From: Acidobacteriota bacterium
GTDB taxonomy: Bacteria > Acidobacteriota > Terriglobia > Bryobacterales > Bryobacteraceae
Direction of reading: 5' to 3'
Assembly: GCA_018268935.1 (NCBI GenBank)
Contig: JAFDVS010000026.1
Location: 162,208 to 226,207 of the forward strand
Length of the DNA stretch: 64,000 bases
The stretch's first letter is position 1; each line of letters opens with the position of its first letter. Position numbers and translations under genes: made by a program. The notes below the pieces were generated by a model. It was not told where the DNA came from. It did not search any database and saw nothing but the letters and a program-made list of their open reading frames with translations. Shown in pieces: positions 24,817 through 33,250 of this stretch.

Positions 24817-27800
24817 ATGTTGCGCACCCTCGTCTCGCTGCTGCTCTGTTCGTCAACTTACCTCTTTGGCCAGGCCCAAAGCGGCACCATCGTGGGAACC
24901 ATCACGGACCCCGTGGGCGCCGTAATCTCCGGTGCCAAAATCACCCTCGTCAATGAAGGCACTAACTTCACCCGCGCCGTCAACACCAACGAAAGCGGCC
25001 AGTACGTCGCCTATTCCGTCCCCACCGGCGGTTACGCCGTCACCGTCGAACACTCCGGCTTTCAAAAACTCGTGCGCAGCGGCATTCAACTCACCGCCGC
25101 CGACACACTCCGCATCGATCTTCAACTCACCGTAGGCAGTGTGCAGGAAACCGTGGAAGTGAAGGAATCCACGCCGCTCCTCCAATCCCAAACCGCCGTC
25201 GTCTCCTCCCTGGTCAGCAATCAACAAATGGTCGAAATGCCGCTCAACGGCCGCACGTTCACTGCTCTCCTCAAACTCAGCCCCGGCGCGACCACTGGTT
25301 CCAGCAGCAACCTCACCTCGTCCCCCTACGCCATGCGCGGCGACGTCAACATCAGCGTCAACGGCTCCAGCGCCCAGAACAACAGCTACCTCATCGACGG
25401 CATGGTGAATCGCAACCTCTGGTTAAGCACGCTGGTCATGGTCCCCACCATTGACTCCATTCAGGAAGTCCGCATGCTCACCAGCAACTACTCCGCCGAA
25501 TACGGAGCCGCCGCCGGTGCCGTCACCATCGTCCAAAGTAAATCCGGCTCCAACCAGATTCGCGGCAGCCTCTACGAGTTCCTCCGCAACGACAAGCTCG
25601 ACGCCAACACCTTCTTCAACAACCGCCTCGGCGCCCGCAAGCCCGCTTTCCGCCGCAATGAATTCGGTGGAACCATCGGCGGCCCCATCCGCCGCGACCG
25701 CACCTTCTTCTTCGCCGACTACCAGGGCATCCGAGTCCGTCAACCGAAAACCATCATCTCCACCGTGCCCACTCTCGCCCAGCGGCAAATGGTCTCCACC
25801 GGCAACTTCTCCACACTCGGCGCGCAGGTCTTCGACCCCACCAACACCGTCAACAACCAGCGCTCTCCATTTGCCGGCAACCAGATCCCCGTGACCCGCC
25901 TCGATCCCGCCGCCATCAAGCTCTTCGCGCTCCTGCCTCAACCCACCAACAGCGCCGCCACGCGCAACTTCGTCTTCAACCCCAGCGCCGAACAGCGCAC
26001 CGATCAATTCGACGCCCGCCTCGATCAAAACGTCGGAGCCAGTGATCGCGTCTTCTTCAAATACAGCTACGACAACACCAACCTCATCACTCCCGGCTCT
26101 CTCCCTTCGCCATCCAACGCAGGCGTGCCCATCAGCCCCTACCTCACCGCCGATGGCGTCGATTCCGGAATCACCGTTCCGCTCAAGAACTGGTCGATGA
26201 CCCTCAACTACACCAAGGTCTTCAGCCCCACCATCGTCAACGAACTGCGCGTCGGCGCGGTGCGCTGGAATCAGTACATCCTTCCCCTTGGCAACGAATT
26301 CCCCACCGCGCAAGCCCTCGGCATCCCCGGCATCAACATCAACGACAAATCCGGCGGGTTGCCTTCCTTCCAGGTCACCGGCTTCCAGAACATCGGTGAT
26401 AGCAACACCTATCCCGAAAACAGCCAGACGGTCTCCCTGCAATACGAAGACATCCTCACCGTGGTGAAGAATTCGCACACGCTCAAATTCGGAGGCATGT
26501 ACGTGCGCCACCGCTTCAACGGCTTCTCCGCCTTCCCCACTCGCGGCACCTACACCTTCAACGGCCAATTCTCACGCCAGATCGGCGGCACCGCTTCCAG
26601 CACCGCGCTCGCCGACTTCGCCCTCGGCGTCCCCAACGGCATCACGCGCAACGTGCTCGCCGGAACCTTCGGCATGCGCTTCTACAACCTCGCCGCTTTC
26701 GTCGACGATTCCTGGCGCGTCAACAACCGCCTCACCTGGAACTTCGGTCTCCGCTATGAATTGCTCACTCCGCCCTACGAAGTGAACGACCGCTGGTCGA
26801 ACTTCCGCGTCGATACAGCAGTCCTCGAAATCGCCGGCAAGAACGGAGCCAGCCGCCGTCTGCGAAATCTCGACAAAAACAACATCGCCCCGCGCATGGG
26901 TCTCACCTACATGCTCACCTCCGATCGCAAGACCGTCCTCCGCACCGGCGTCGGATTCAGTTACGTCGAAGCCGGACAGGGCGGCGGCCAGCTTTACAAG
27001 AACCTCCCCTTCTTCTTCTCGCAAGTAGTAGCCACCGATCAAAACGGTGCGCCTCCCATCCGCATCTCCGACGGTCTGCCCACGCCCGTTGCCCCCGACA
27101 TCAACAATCAGCGCCAGCTTTCCGGCGGCAATCCCAGCGCCTGGGACTACGGTCTCCAGAGCACCCGCGTCATGCAGTGGAGCTTCGGCATTCAACGTGA
27201 AATCGTCTCCGATCTCCTCGTCGATGTCTCCTACGTCGGCACACGAACCATCGGCCTCATCGCCAACGTCAACATCAACCAGTCCTTCCCGGGCCCCGGA
27301 GCGCAAGGCCCGCGCCGCCCCTTCTTCGCCATCAACCCCGATGTCACCAACGTCACCTACCGCACCAACTATGGCGGCTCCAAGTATCATTCGCTCCAAA
27401 CCAAAGTAGAACATCGAGGCAAGAACGGCCTCAACGTCTCGCTAGCCTACACCTGGTCCCACTACCTCGCGAACGCAGGCAACATCAACGGCGGCGGCAA
27501 TGGCCCACCCCAGGACCTCCGCTGCTACTCCTGCGAGTGGGGCTCCACGCCCGATGACCGGCGTCACATGCTGGTGCTCAATCACATCTACGAACTCCCC
27601 TTCGGCAAAGGCCGCAACCACCTCAGCCAGGGCCCGCTGGCCCACATCCTCGGCAACTGGAATGTGAACGGCATCTGGACCATGCAAACCGGCGAGCACT
27701 TTACCCCAGGTCTCGCTGCCGCGGTATCCAACTCCGCCGGCGGTGGTGGCGATCGCCCGGACCGCATCCGCGACGGCAATCTCGCCAGCGGCCAGCGCAC

Positions 27801-28095
27801 CATTGACCGTTGGTTCGATCTCGCTGCCTTCACCACTCCGGCTCAGTTCAACTTCGGCAATGCAGGCCGAGGCTTCCTCGTCGGCCCCGGCCTCTTCAAC
27901 GTCGACGCGGGCATTCACCGAGCCTTCCCTATCAATGACCGCCTTCGGCTCACCTATCGCCTGGAGATGTTCAACGCCTTCAATCGCGCCAATTTCGGCG
28001 TCCCGAACTCCACCATCGGCAATGCTGTCGCCGGCCAGATCAGTTCCACTGCTCCGGCGCGCATCATGCAAATGGCCCTGAAACTCGCATTCTGA
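24817..28095 (+). CDS. Oar-like TonB-dependent outer-membrane receptor
   Basis: 1092 residues. Signal peptide MLRTLVSLLLCSSTYLFGQ, then a carboxypeptidase-regulatory domain (GTIVGTITDPVGAVISGAKI, about 20-110). A plug region follows (VEMPLNGRTFTALLKLSPG and NNSYLIDGMVNRNLW) and a large barrel ending in LKLAF with terminal Phe. Sits 18 bases after the sulfatase and 1 base before a beta-lactamase-fold hydrolase, as in a small utilisation cluster: receptor, sulfatase, phosphatase and esterase for a sulfated or phosphorylated external compound. That role is inferred from context only. Confidence 0.88.
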   Translation: MLRTLVSLLLCSSTYLFGQAQSGTIVGTITDPVGAVISGAKITLVNEGTNFTRAVNTNESGQYVAYSVPTGGYAVTVEHSGFQKLVRSGIQLTAADTLRIDLQLTVGSVQETVEVKESTPLLQSQTAVVSSLVSNQQMVEMPLNGRTFTALLKLSPGATTGSSSNLTSSPYAMRGDVNISVNGSSAQNNSYLIDGMVNRNLWLSTLVMVPTIDSIQEVRMLTSNYSAEYGAAAGAVTIVQSKSGSNQIRGSLYEFLRNDKLDANTFFNNRLGARKPAFRRNEFGGTIGGPIRRDRTFFFADYQGIRVRQPKTIISTVPTLAQRQMVSTGNFSTLGAQVFDPTNTVNNQRSPFAGNQIPVTRLDPAAIKLFALLPQPTNSAATRNFVFNPSAEQRTDQFDARLDQNVGASDRVFFKYSYDNTNLITPGSLPSPSNAGVPISPYLTADGVDSGITVPLKNWSMTLNYTKVFSPTIVNELRVGAVRWNQYILPLGNEFPTAQALGIPGININDKSGGLPSFQVTGFQNIGDSNTYPENSQTVSLQYEDILTVVKNSHTLKFGGMYVRHRFNGFSAFPTRGTYTFNGQFSRQIGGTASSTALADFALGVPNGITRNVLAGTFGMRFYNLAAFVDDSWRVNNRLTWNFGLRYELLTPPYEVNDRWSNFRVDTAVLEIAGKNGASRRLRNLDKNNIAPRMGLTYMLTSDRKTVLRTGVGFSYVEAGQGGGQLYKNLPFFFSQVVATDQNGAPPIRISDGLPTPVAPDINNQRQLSGGNPSAWDYGLQSTRVMQWSFGIQREIVSDLLVDVSYVGTRTIGLIANVNINQSFPGPGAQGPRRPFFAINPDVTNVTYRTNYGGSKYHSLQTKVEHRGKNGLNVSLAYTWSHYLANAGNINGGGNGPPQDLRCYSCEWGSTPDDRRHMLVLNHIYELPFGKGRNHLSQGPLAHILGNWNVNGIWTMQTGEHFTPGLAAAVSNSAGGGGDRPDRIRDGNLASGQRTIDRWFDLAAFTTPAQFNFGNAGRGFLVGPGLFNVDAGIHRAFPINDRLRLTYRLEMFNAFNRANFGVPNSTIGNAVAGQISSTAPARIMQMALKLAF

Positions 28096-28096
28096 C

Positions 28097-29203
28097 ATGC
28101 TGGCACCACTACTCCTCACTCTCCTCACCATCGTCCCCGCGGCGGCGCAGTATGTTCCGCCGCCCGGACCCATCTGGAAAAAAAGCACCGAAGGCTTCGA
28201 CCGCAAGAAGCTCCAGGCCGCCCTCGCCTTCGCCCAGCAGCACGGCAGCACCTGGGACTTCGCCAAAGACCAGGTCCGAACCTTCGGCAAGCCACTCGGC
28301 CCCGTGCCCACCAGCCGCGCCGCCACCAACATGATGATCCTCCGCGATGGCCTCCTCGTCGCCGAATTCGGCGACACCACCGCCGTTGATCCCATCTACA
28401 GCGCCGCGAAAAGCTTCCTCTCCATGGTCTGCGGCCTCGCCGTCGACCGCAATCTCATCGGCAAAGCGCAGGACCAGGTCCGCCTCACCGTGAAAGACGG
28501 CGGCTACAGCTCCCCTCACAACGCCACGGTCACCTGGGAGCACCACCTGCGCCAAACCAGCGAATGGGAAGGCACCATGTGGGACAAGAAGCATGACTTC
28601 GTCGGCCATGAAGAATTCGGTGCAGGCGAACGCAAGCCCCGCACCCTGCAGGATCCCGGCACCCATTACGAATACAACGACGTCCGCGTCAATCGCCTAT
28701 CTCTATCACTACTCCGCCTCTTCAACGAACCCCTCGGCGACGTCCTGCGCAAGAACATCATGGATCCCATCGGCGCATCCAACACATGGACCTGGCACGG
28801 CTATCGCAATTCCATCGTCAACATCAACGGCCGCGACATTGCATCCGTTCCCGGCGGCACTCGCTGGGGCGGCGGCCTGTGGATGAACACTCGCGACCTT
28901 GCCCGCGTCGGCCTCATGGTCATGCGCAACGGAGATTGGAACGGTCGCCGTATCCTCTCCGAAAAGTGGCTCAACGAGTCGATCGAATCCAGCGACAAAG
29001 GCCCCGATTACGGCTACCTCTGGTGGCTCAACACCCGCGGCCAGCAATGGCCCGGCGCACCGCGCACCTCCTTCGCCGCCATCGGCAACGGTAGCAACAT
29101 CATCTGGATCGATCGCGAACATCGCCTCGTCGTCGTCTGGCGCTGGTTCGAAGGCAAAGCCATGGCCGACTTCATCAAACTCCTCACCGCCGCAATCCAA
29201 TGA
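28097..29203 (+). CDS. secreted serine hydrolase, beta-lactamase / penicillin-binding fold
   Basis: 368 residues. Signal peptide MLAPLLLTLLTIVPAAAQ. The class C beta-lactamase-type motifs are S102-A-A-K105 (catalytic Ser and Lys) and Y-x-N in THYEYNDVRVN. The C-terminal region GYLWWLNTRGQQWP through GNGSNIIWIDREHRLVVVWR is typical of serine hydrolases of this fold (esterases, D-aminopeptidases). It is unlikely to be an antibiotic-resistance enzyme, because the family is broad and the neighbours are catabolic. The start codon lies 1 base after the receptor stop, indicating co-translation. Confidence 0.82.
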   Translation: MLAPLLLTLLTIVPAAAQYVPPPGPIWKKSTEGFDRKKLQAALAFAQQHGSTWDFAKDQVRTFGKPLGPVPTSRAATNMMILRDGLLVAEFGDTTAVDPIYSAAKSFLSMVCGLAVDRNLIGKAQDQVRLTVKDGGYSSPHNATVTWEHHLRQTSEWEGTMWDKKHDFVGHEEFGAGERKPRTLQDPGTHYEYNDVRVNRLSLSLLRLFNEPLGDVLRKNIMDPIGASNTWTWHGYRNSIVNINGRDIASVPGGTRWGGGLWMNTRDLARVGLMVMRNGDWNGRRILSEKWLNESIESSDKGPDYGYLWWLNTRGQQWPGAPRTSFAAIGNGSNIIWIDREHRLVVVWRWFEGKAMADFIKLLTAAIQ

Positions 29204-29243
29204 ACCTCTGCTATCCTCTAAGAACCACTCCTTCGAGGTGCTT

Positions 29244-31397
29244 ATGCCAACGCTAGAATACAACACTCGCAGCGGCATCCATGTCACTCGCAAGCTGTCG
29301 AGCTCCAACTTCAAACGCGGACTCGGCAAATTGCTTGAGCAACTGGATTCCCGCCGCGGTGTCTACTTCTCTTCCGGATACGAATACCCGGGACGCTATT
29401 CGCGTTGGGATATCGCCGCCATCTGCCCGCCTCTCGAAATCGTCGGCTACGAACGGCGCCTCGAATTTCGCCCCCTGAATGAGCGCGGCGCGGCACTCTG
29501 CCGCATGTTGCAGCCCATCCTCGCAGCCCATCCCGATTGGGAAAGCTTCACATCCGAAGACGGCATCCTCAGTGGCACGTTGAAACCACTCAGCGGTTTC
29601 TTCTCCGAAGAAGAGCGCAGCCGCCAGCCTTCCCCGTTCTCCATTCTCCGTACGCTGATTGAAGAATTCCGCCACCCCGAAGAAACTCGCCTCTTCCTCG
29701 CCGGCGCCTTCGGTTACGACCTCCTGCTTCAATTCGACCCCATTCAATTGAAGCTCCCGCGCGAGCAGACCAAGACCCTTCATCTCTTCCTCTGCGACGA
29801 CATCTACTTCATGGATCGCAAGAAGGAGATCATTGAGCACTTTTCCTTCGAGTTCACGCACGGCACAGACACCACCGCCGGTCTGCCGCGCACTGCGGAA
29901 AAGATCCTCCCTCCCACCAAGCGCGAGCCCTGCGAAATCCAATCCGACCACACCCCCGATGAGTACATGGCCAATGTAGAGACCGTGCGCGAAGGTATGC
30001 GTCAAGGCGATTTTTATGAGGTCGTCCTCCGCCAAACCTTCCGTACCCACTACAGCGGCCGCGCCACCGAACTCTTCCGTCACATCCAAAAACTCAGTCC
30101 CAGCCCCTACGAGTTCTGCATCCAATTCGGTGATGAGCAACTCGTAGGTGCATCCCCCGAAATGTTCGTCCGCGTGGAAGGCTCGCGCATTGAAACCTGC
30201 CCCATCTCCGGCACTGCCCGCCGCACCGGCGACCCCATGCGCGACGCCGATGCCATCCGTGAACTCCTCGCCTCGGCCAAAGAAGAATCCGAGCTCACCA
30301 TGTGCACCGACGTCGACCGCAACGACAAATCGCGTGTCTGCCTGCCTGGCTCCGTGAAAGTCATCGGCCGCCGTCTCATCGAATCCTACGCCGGGCTCTT
30401 CCACACCGTCGATCACGTCGAAGGCACGCTCTCCCCGCAGTTCGATTCCCTCGACGCCTTCCTCACTCACATGTGGGCCGTCACCGTAATCGGAGCCCCC
30501 AAGCGCGCCGCTTCACAAGCCGTCGAAAACCTCGAAAAGAGCGCCCGCGGCTGGTACGGCGGAGCAGTCGGCATGCTCTCCCTCAACGGCGATATCAACA
30601 CTGGCATTCTCATCCGCACCACCTACCTCCGCGACGGCATCGCCGAATATCCCGCCGGCGCAACCATCCTCTACGATTCCATCGCCGAAAACGAAGAGCG
30701 CGAAACACGCCTCAAAGCCACCCATTTCTTCCGCGCCCTCGAAATGCCCAAGCCGCAGGCCCCCGCTGTCCACACCTCATCCGCAATCAGCGGCGGCGGC
30801 AGCGGCGTGAAAATGCTCCTCGTCGATAACGACGATTGCTTCATCCACACCCTCGCCAACTATGCCCGCCAAACCGGCGCCGAAGTAGTCACATACCGCT
30901 CCGGCTTCTCCCTCGATCTCATCGAGAAAATCGCCCCCGGCCTCATCCTCATCTCGCCCGGCCCGGGCCGCCCCGCCGATTTCGGTGTCCCCAATCTCGT
31001 CCGCTACGGAGCCCGCCTCGGCGTCCCCATGTTCGGCGTCTGCCTCGGTCTGCAAGGCATCGTCGAAGCCTTCGGCGGCGAACTCGGCGTCCTGCCCTAT
31101 CCCATGCACGGCAAGCCGTCCAACGTGCATCACCGCAACATCGGCATCTTCGAAGGCCTGCCCGAGCAGTTCCGCGTCGGCCGCTATCACTCGCTCTACG
31201 CATTGCCGCCAAAACTGCCCTCGGTCCTCGAAGTCACCGCAGAATCCGAGGACGGCATCATCATGGGAGTCCGCCACCGCGACCTTCCTATCGAAGCAGT
31301 GCAGTTCCACCCCGAGTCCATGCTCACCATGGAAGGCGACTGCGGCCTCATCCTGATGCAGAATGTCGTGAAACTCTACGGCCACGCCAAGGTCTGA
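29244..31397 (+). CDS. trpE: fused anthranilate synthase TrpE-TrpG
   Basis: 717 residues. The chorismate-binding part (about 1-510) shows QGDFYEVVLRQTFRT, VGASPEMFVRVEG, CPISGTARRTGDPMRDA and TMCTDVDRNDKSRVC. The glutamine amidotransferase part (about 521-717) begins VKMLLVDNDDCFIHTLANY and has the nucleophile Cys in FGVCLGLQG (near 597) and the VQFHPES His/Glu pair (near 689). Such single-chain enzymes, as in Rhizobium-type TrpE(G), make anthranilate from chorismate and glutamine. GAGGTG lies before ATG 29244, the family start. No other tryptophan gene is near. The next gene overlaps its stop by one base (TGATG). Confidence 0.9.
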   Translation: MPTLEYNTRSGIHVTRKLSSSNFKRGLGKLLEQLDSRRGVYFSSGYEYPGRYSRWDIAAICPPLEIVGYERRLEFRPLNERGAALCRMLQPILAAHPDWESFTSEDGILSGTLKPLSGFFSEEERSRQPSPFSILRTLIEEFRHPEETRLFLAGAFGYDLLLQFDPIQLKLPREQTKTLHLFLCDDIYFMDRKKEIIEHFSFEFTHGTDTTAGLPRTAEKILPPTKREPCEIQSDHTPDEYMANVETVREGMRQGDFYEVVLRQTFRTHYSGRATELFRHIQKLSPSPYEFCIQFGDEQLVGASPEMFVRVEGSRIETCPISGTARRTGDPMRDADAIRELLASAKEESELTMCTDVDRNDKSRVCLPGSVKVIGRRLIESYAGLFHTVDHVEGTLSPQFDSLDAFLTHMWAVTVIGAPKRAASQAVENLEKSARGWYGGAVGMLSLNGDINTGILIRTTYLRDGIAEYPAGATILYDSIAENEERETRLKATHFFRALEMPKPQAPAVHTSSAISGGGSGVKMLLVDNDDCFIHTLANYARQTGAEVVTYRSGFSLDLIEKIAPGLILISPGPGRPADFGVPNLVRYGARLGVPMFGVCLGLQGIVEAFGGELGVLPYPMHGKPSNVHHRNIGIFEGLPEQFRVGRYHSLYALPPKLPSVLEVTAESEDGIIMGVRHRDLPIEAVQFHPESMLTMEGDCGLILMQNVVKLYGHAKV

Positions 31398-31744
31398 TGA
31401 ACAAGCTGCAAAAATCTCTCATCGCGTTTGTATCCGTCGCGTTCACCGGTGCCTTTTTCATCAACTACTGCAATCTCATCTATCGCTGTGGCTGTGTCTC
31501 TCTCTGGAACGGCGCTGCCGCCCATTGCAACATCCACCACGGCCCGAAACATTGCCCGTGGTGCGCCATCGGCGACGGCGCCTATCTCGTCATGGCTTTC
31601 ATGGCCGCCTCTCAGATCGCCGTCAGCTTCTGGCCCGCGCCTTGGCCCTGGTGGACCCGCCTGTTGCTCGCACTCATCGCCTTCCCCATCGCCGGCCTCA
31701 TCCCAGGTATCACTCTTGGCATATGGCAAGGGTACTGGAACTAA
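31397..31744 (+). CDS. small Cys/His-rich membrane protein of unknown function
   Basis: 115 residues; ATG 31397 shares one base with the trpE-trpG stop. One membrane helix (about 7-23) is followed by a loop with six Cys (25, 31, 33, 44, 53, 56) and four His (43, 47, 48, 52), including YRCGC, HCNIHH and KHCPWC. Two more hydrophobic helices follow (about 62-79 and 87-108). The CxxC and clustered His/Cys could bind a metal or form redox disulfides. No family is recognised. Overlap with trpE-trpG makes co-translation likely but does not prove a shared pathway. Confidence 0.72.
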   Translation: MNKLQKSLIAFVSVAFTGAFFINYCNLIYRCGCVSLWNGAAAHCNIHHGPKHCPWCAIGDGAYLVMAFMAASQIAVSFWPAPWPWWTRLLLALIAFPIAGLIPGITLGIWQGYWN

Positions 31745-31791
31745 ACAGGATTGTCAGAACCACATGCGAATCGCGATACTAAGAAGTAGGA

Positions 31792-31899
31792 ATGGAACCG
31801 CTCGACATTCTCTTTCTCGCCATCGTTCTCTGGATCGCCTGGAAACTCAGCGACGACAGCGACGGTGGACGCCGCTCCCGCATCCCTGTAATGCGCTAA
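31792..31899 (+). CDS. 35-residue single-helix microprotein
   Basis: ATG 31792 to TAA 31897-31899. One hydrophobic helix (residues about 4-18, LDILFLAIVLWIAWKL) is followed by an acidic-basic tail SDDSDGGRRSRIPVMR. AGAAGTAGG lies just before the ATG. It fits the 158-base gap between the Cys/His membrane protein and hpnE, ending 3 bases before the hpnE start, which suggests translational coupling. Too short for ordinary gene calling. Not recognised; it could be a leader or a small membrane partner of the enzyme. Confidence 0.55.
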   Translation: MEPLDILFLAIVLWIAWKLSDDSDGGRRSRIPVMR

Positions 31900-31902
31900 C
31901 GC

Positions 31903-33219
31903 ATGTCTGAGCGAGTCGCCATCGCCGGTGGTGGCCTCGCTGGCCTCGCTGCAGCCGCCGCGCTCGGCGATGCCGGTTACTCCGTCGATCTTTACGAATC
32001 CCGCCCCTTCCTCGGTGGCCGCGCCACATCCTATCCCCTGCCCGCCGCCGAATCCGGCGAAATCATTGACAACTGCCAGCACATCCTCCTCCGCTGCTGT
32101 GTCAATCTCCTCGACTTCTACCACCGCCTCGGCGTCTCCGAAGCCATTCACTTCCACAAGCGCTTCTTCTTCATCGAACCGGGTGGCCGCACTTCCACCA
32201 TGGAAGCCGGCATGTTCCCCGCGCCACTCCACTTCACCGGCTCCTTCTATCACCTTCGGTTCCTCAGCCTCGCCGACAAGATCGCCGTGGGCAAAGCCCT
32301 GCTCGCCATCCGTTCCGAGCGCCTCACGCGCACAGACCTCGATCGCATCACCATGCTCGACTGGCTTCGCGAAAAACACCAAACCCCGCAAGCCATCGAA
32401 CGCTTCTGGCGCCAGATCCTCGTCAGCGCCATCAACGAAGAACTCGATCGCATGGCCGCTCAGCACGGCTTTCAAGTCTTCTGGCTTGGCTTCCTCGCCG
32501 CTTCCAACACCTATGAAATGGGCATCCCCGCCATCCCTCTCGGCAGCCTCTACGCCGCCGATTGCTGGGCCCGCCTCCCTAACGTGCGCATCCACTTCCG
32601 CTCTCCCGTGGAACAAATCCTCCACTACGAAAATCGCATCGATGGATTCCGCCTCCCCACAGGCATCGCCCAGGCGGACACTTACCTCTCCGCGCTGCCC
32701 TTCGAAAGGCTGCAATCTCTCCTCCCCAATCTCCCCATCGAGTGGAACCTGTTCACCCACTCCCCCATCACCGGCATTCATCTCTGGTTCGATCGCAAGG
32801 TCACCGATCTCCCCCACGGCACCCTCCTCGATCGCACTCTGCAGTGGTTCTTCAACAAAGGCGAAGGGCGTTATCTCATGCTCGTGGTCAGCGCCTCCCG
32901 AGGCATGCTCGAAATGGGCCGCAACGAAGTGATTGACCTCGCCCTCAAAGAACTCGTGGAATTCCTCCCCGCCGTCCGCGACGCAAAACTCCTCAAAGCC
33001 CACGTCGTCAAGGAAGCCCGCGCCACTTACTCCGCTCTCCCAGGCCTCGAAGACAAGCGCCCCACCGCCCGCACCTCATTTCGCAACTTCTTCCTCGCCG
33101 GCGATTGGACCCGTTCGGGCTGGCCCGCCACCATGGAAGGCGCCGTTCGCAGCGGTTACCTTGCTGCCGAAGCCATCGCCTCCAAGCCGGGCCGCTTCCT
33201 CCTCCCCGACATCGCCTGA
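31903..33219 (+). CDS. hpnE: hydroxysqualene dehydroxylase HpnE
   Basis: 438 residues. The N-terminal FAD-binding Rossmann motif is VAIAGGGLAGLAAAAALGDA, then YESRPFLGGRATSYP and DNCQHILLRCCVNLLDFYHR, the strong HpnE-specific block. The C-terminal NFFLAGDWTRSGWPATMEGA closes the FAD site. HpnE acts with HpnC and HpnD to make squalene from farnesyl diphosphate for hopanoids; those genes are not in the window. ATG 31903 follows the microprotein stop by 3 bases. Confidence 0.9.
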   Translation: MSERVAIAGGGLAGLAAAAALGDAGYSVDLYESRPFLGGRATSYPLPAAESGEIIDNCQHILLRCCVNLLDFYHRLGVSEAIHFHKRFFFIEPGGRTSTMEAGMFPAPLHFTGSFYHLRFLSLADKIAVGKALLAIRSERLTRTDLDRITMLDWLREKHQTPQAIERFWRQILVSAINEELDRMAAQHGFQVFWLGFLAASNTYEMGIPAIPLGSLYAADCWARLPNVRIHFRSPVEQILHYENRIDGFRLPTGIAQADTYLSALPFERLQSLLPNLPIEWNLFTHSPITGIHLWFDRKVTDLPHGTLLDRTLQWFFNKGEGRYLMLVVSASRGMLEMGRNEVIDLALKELVEFLPAVRDAKLLKAHVVKEARATYSALPGLEDKRPTARTSFRNFFLAGDWTRSGWPATMEGAVRSGYLAAEAIASKPGRFLLPDIA

Positions 33220-33250
33220 CGCGCTTGCGATACGCTATCTGCAACCCCTT

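Noticed and set aside
25423..27414. Long minus-strand frames opposite the second receptor
   Set aside because: Same antisense composition effect, and the plus strand encodes a complete receptor.
28097..29203. Antibiotic-resistance beta-lactamase
   Set aside because: The S-x-x-K and Y-x-N motifs define the fold, not the substrate; the context is catabolic.
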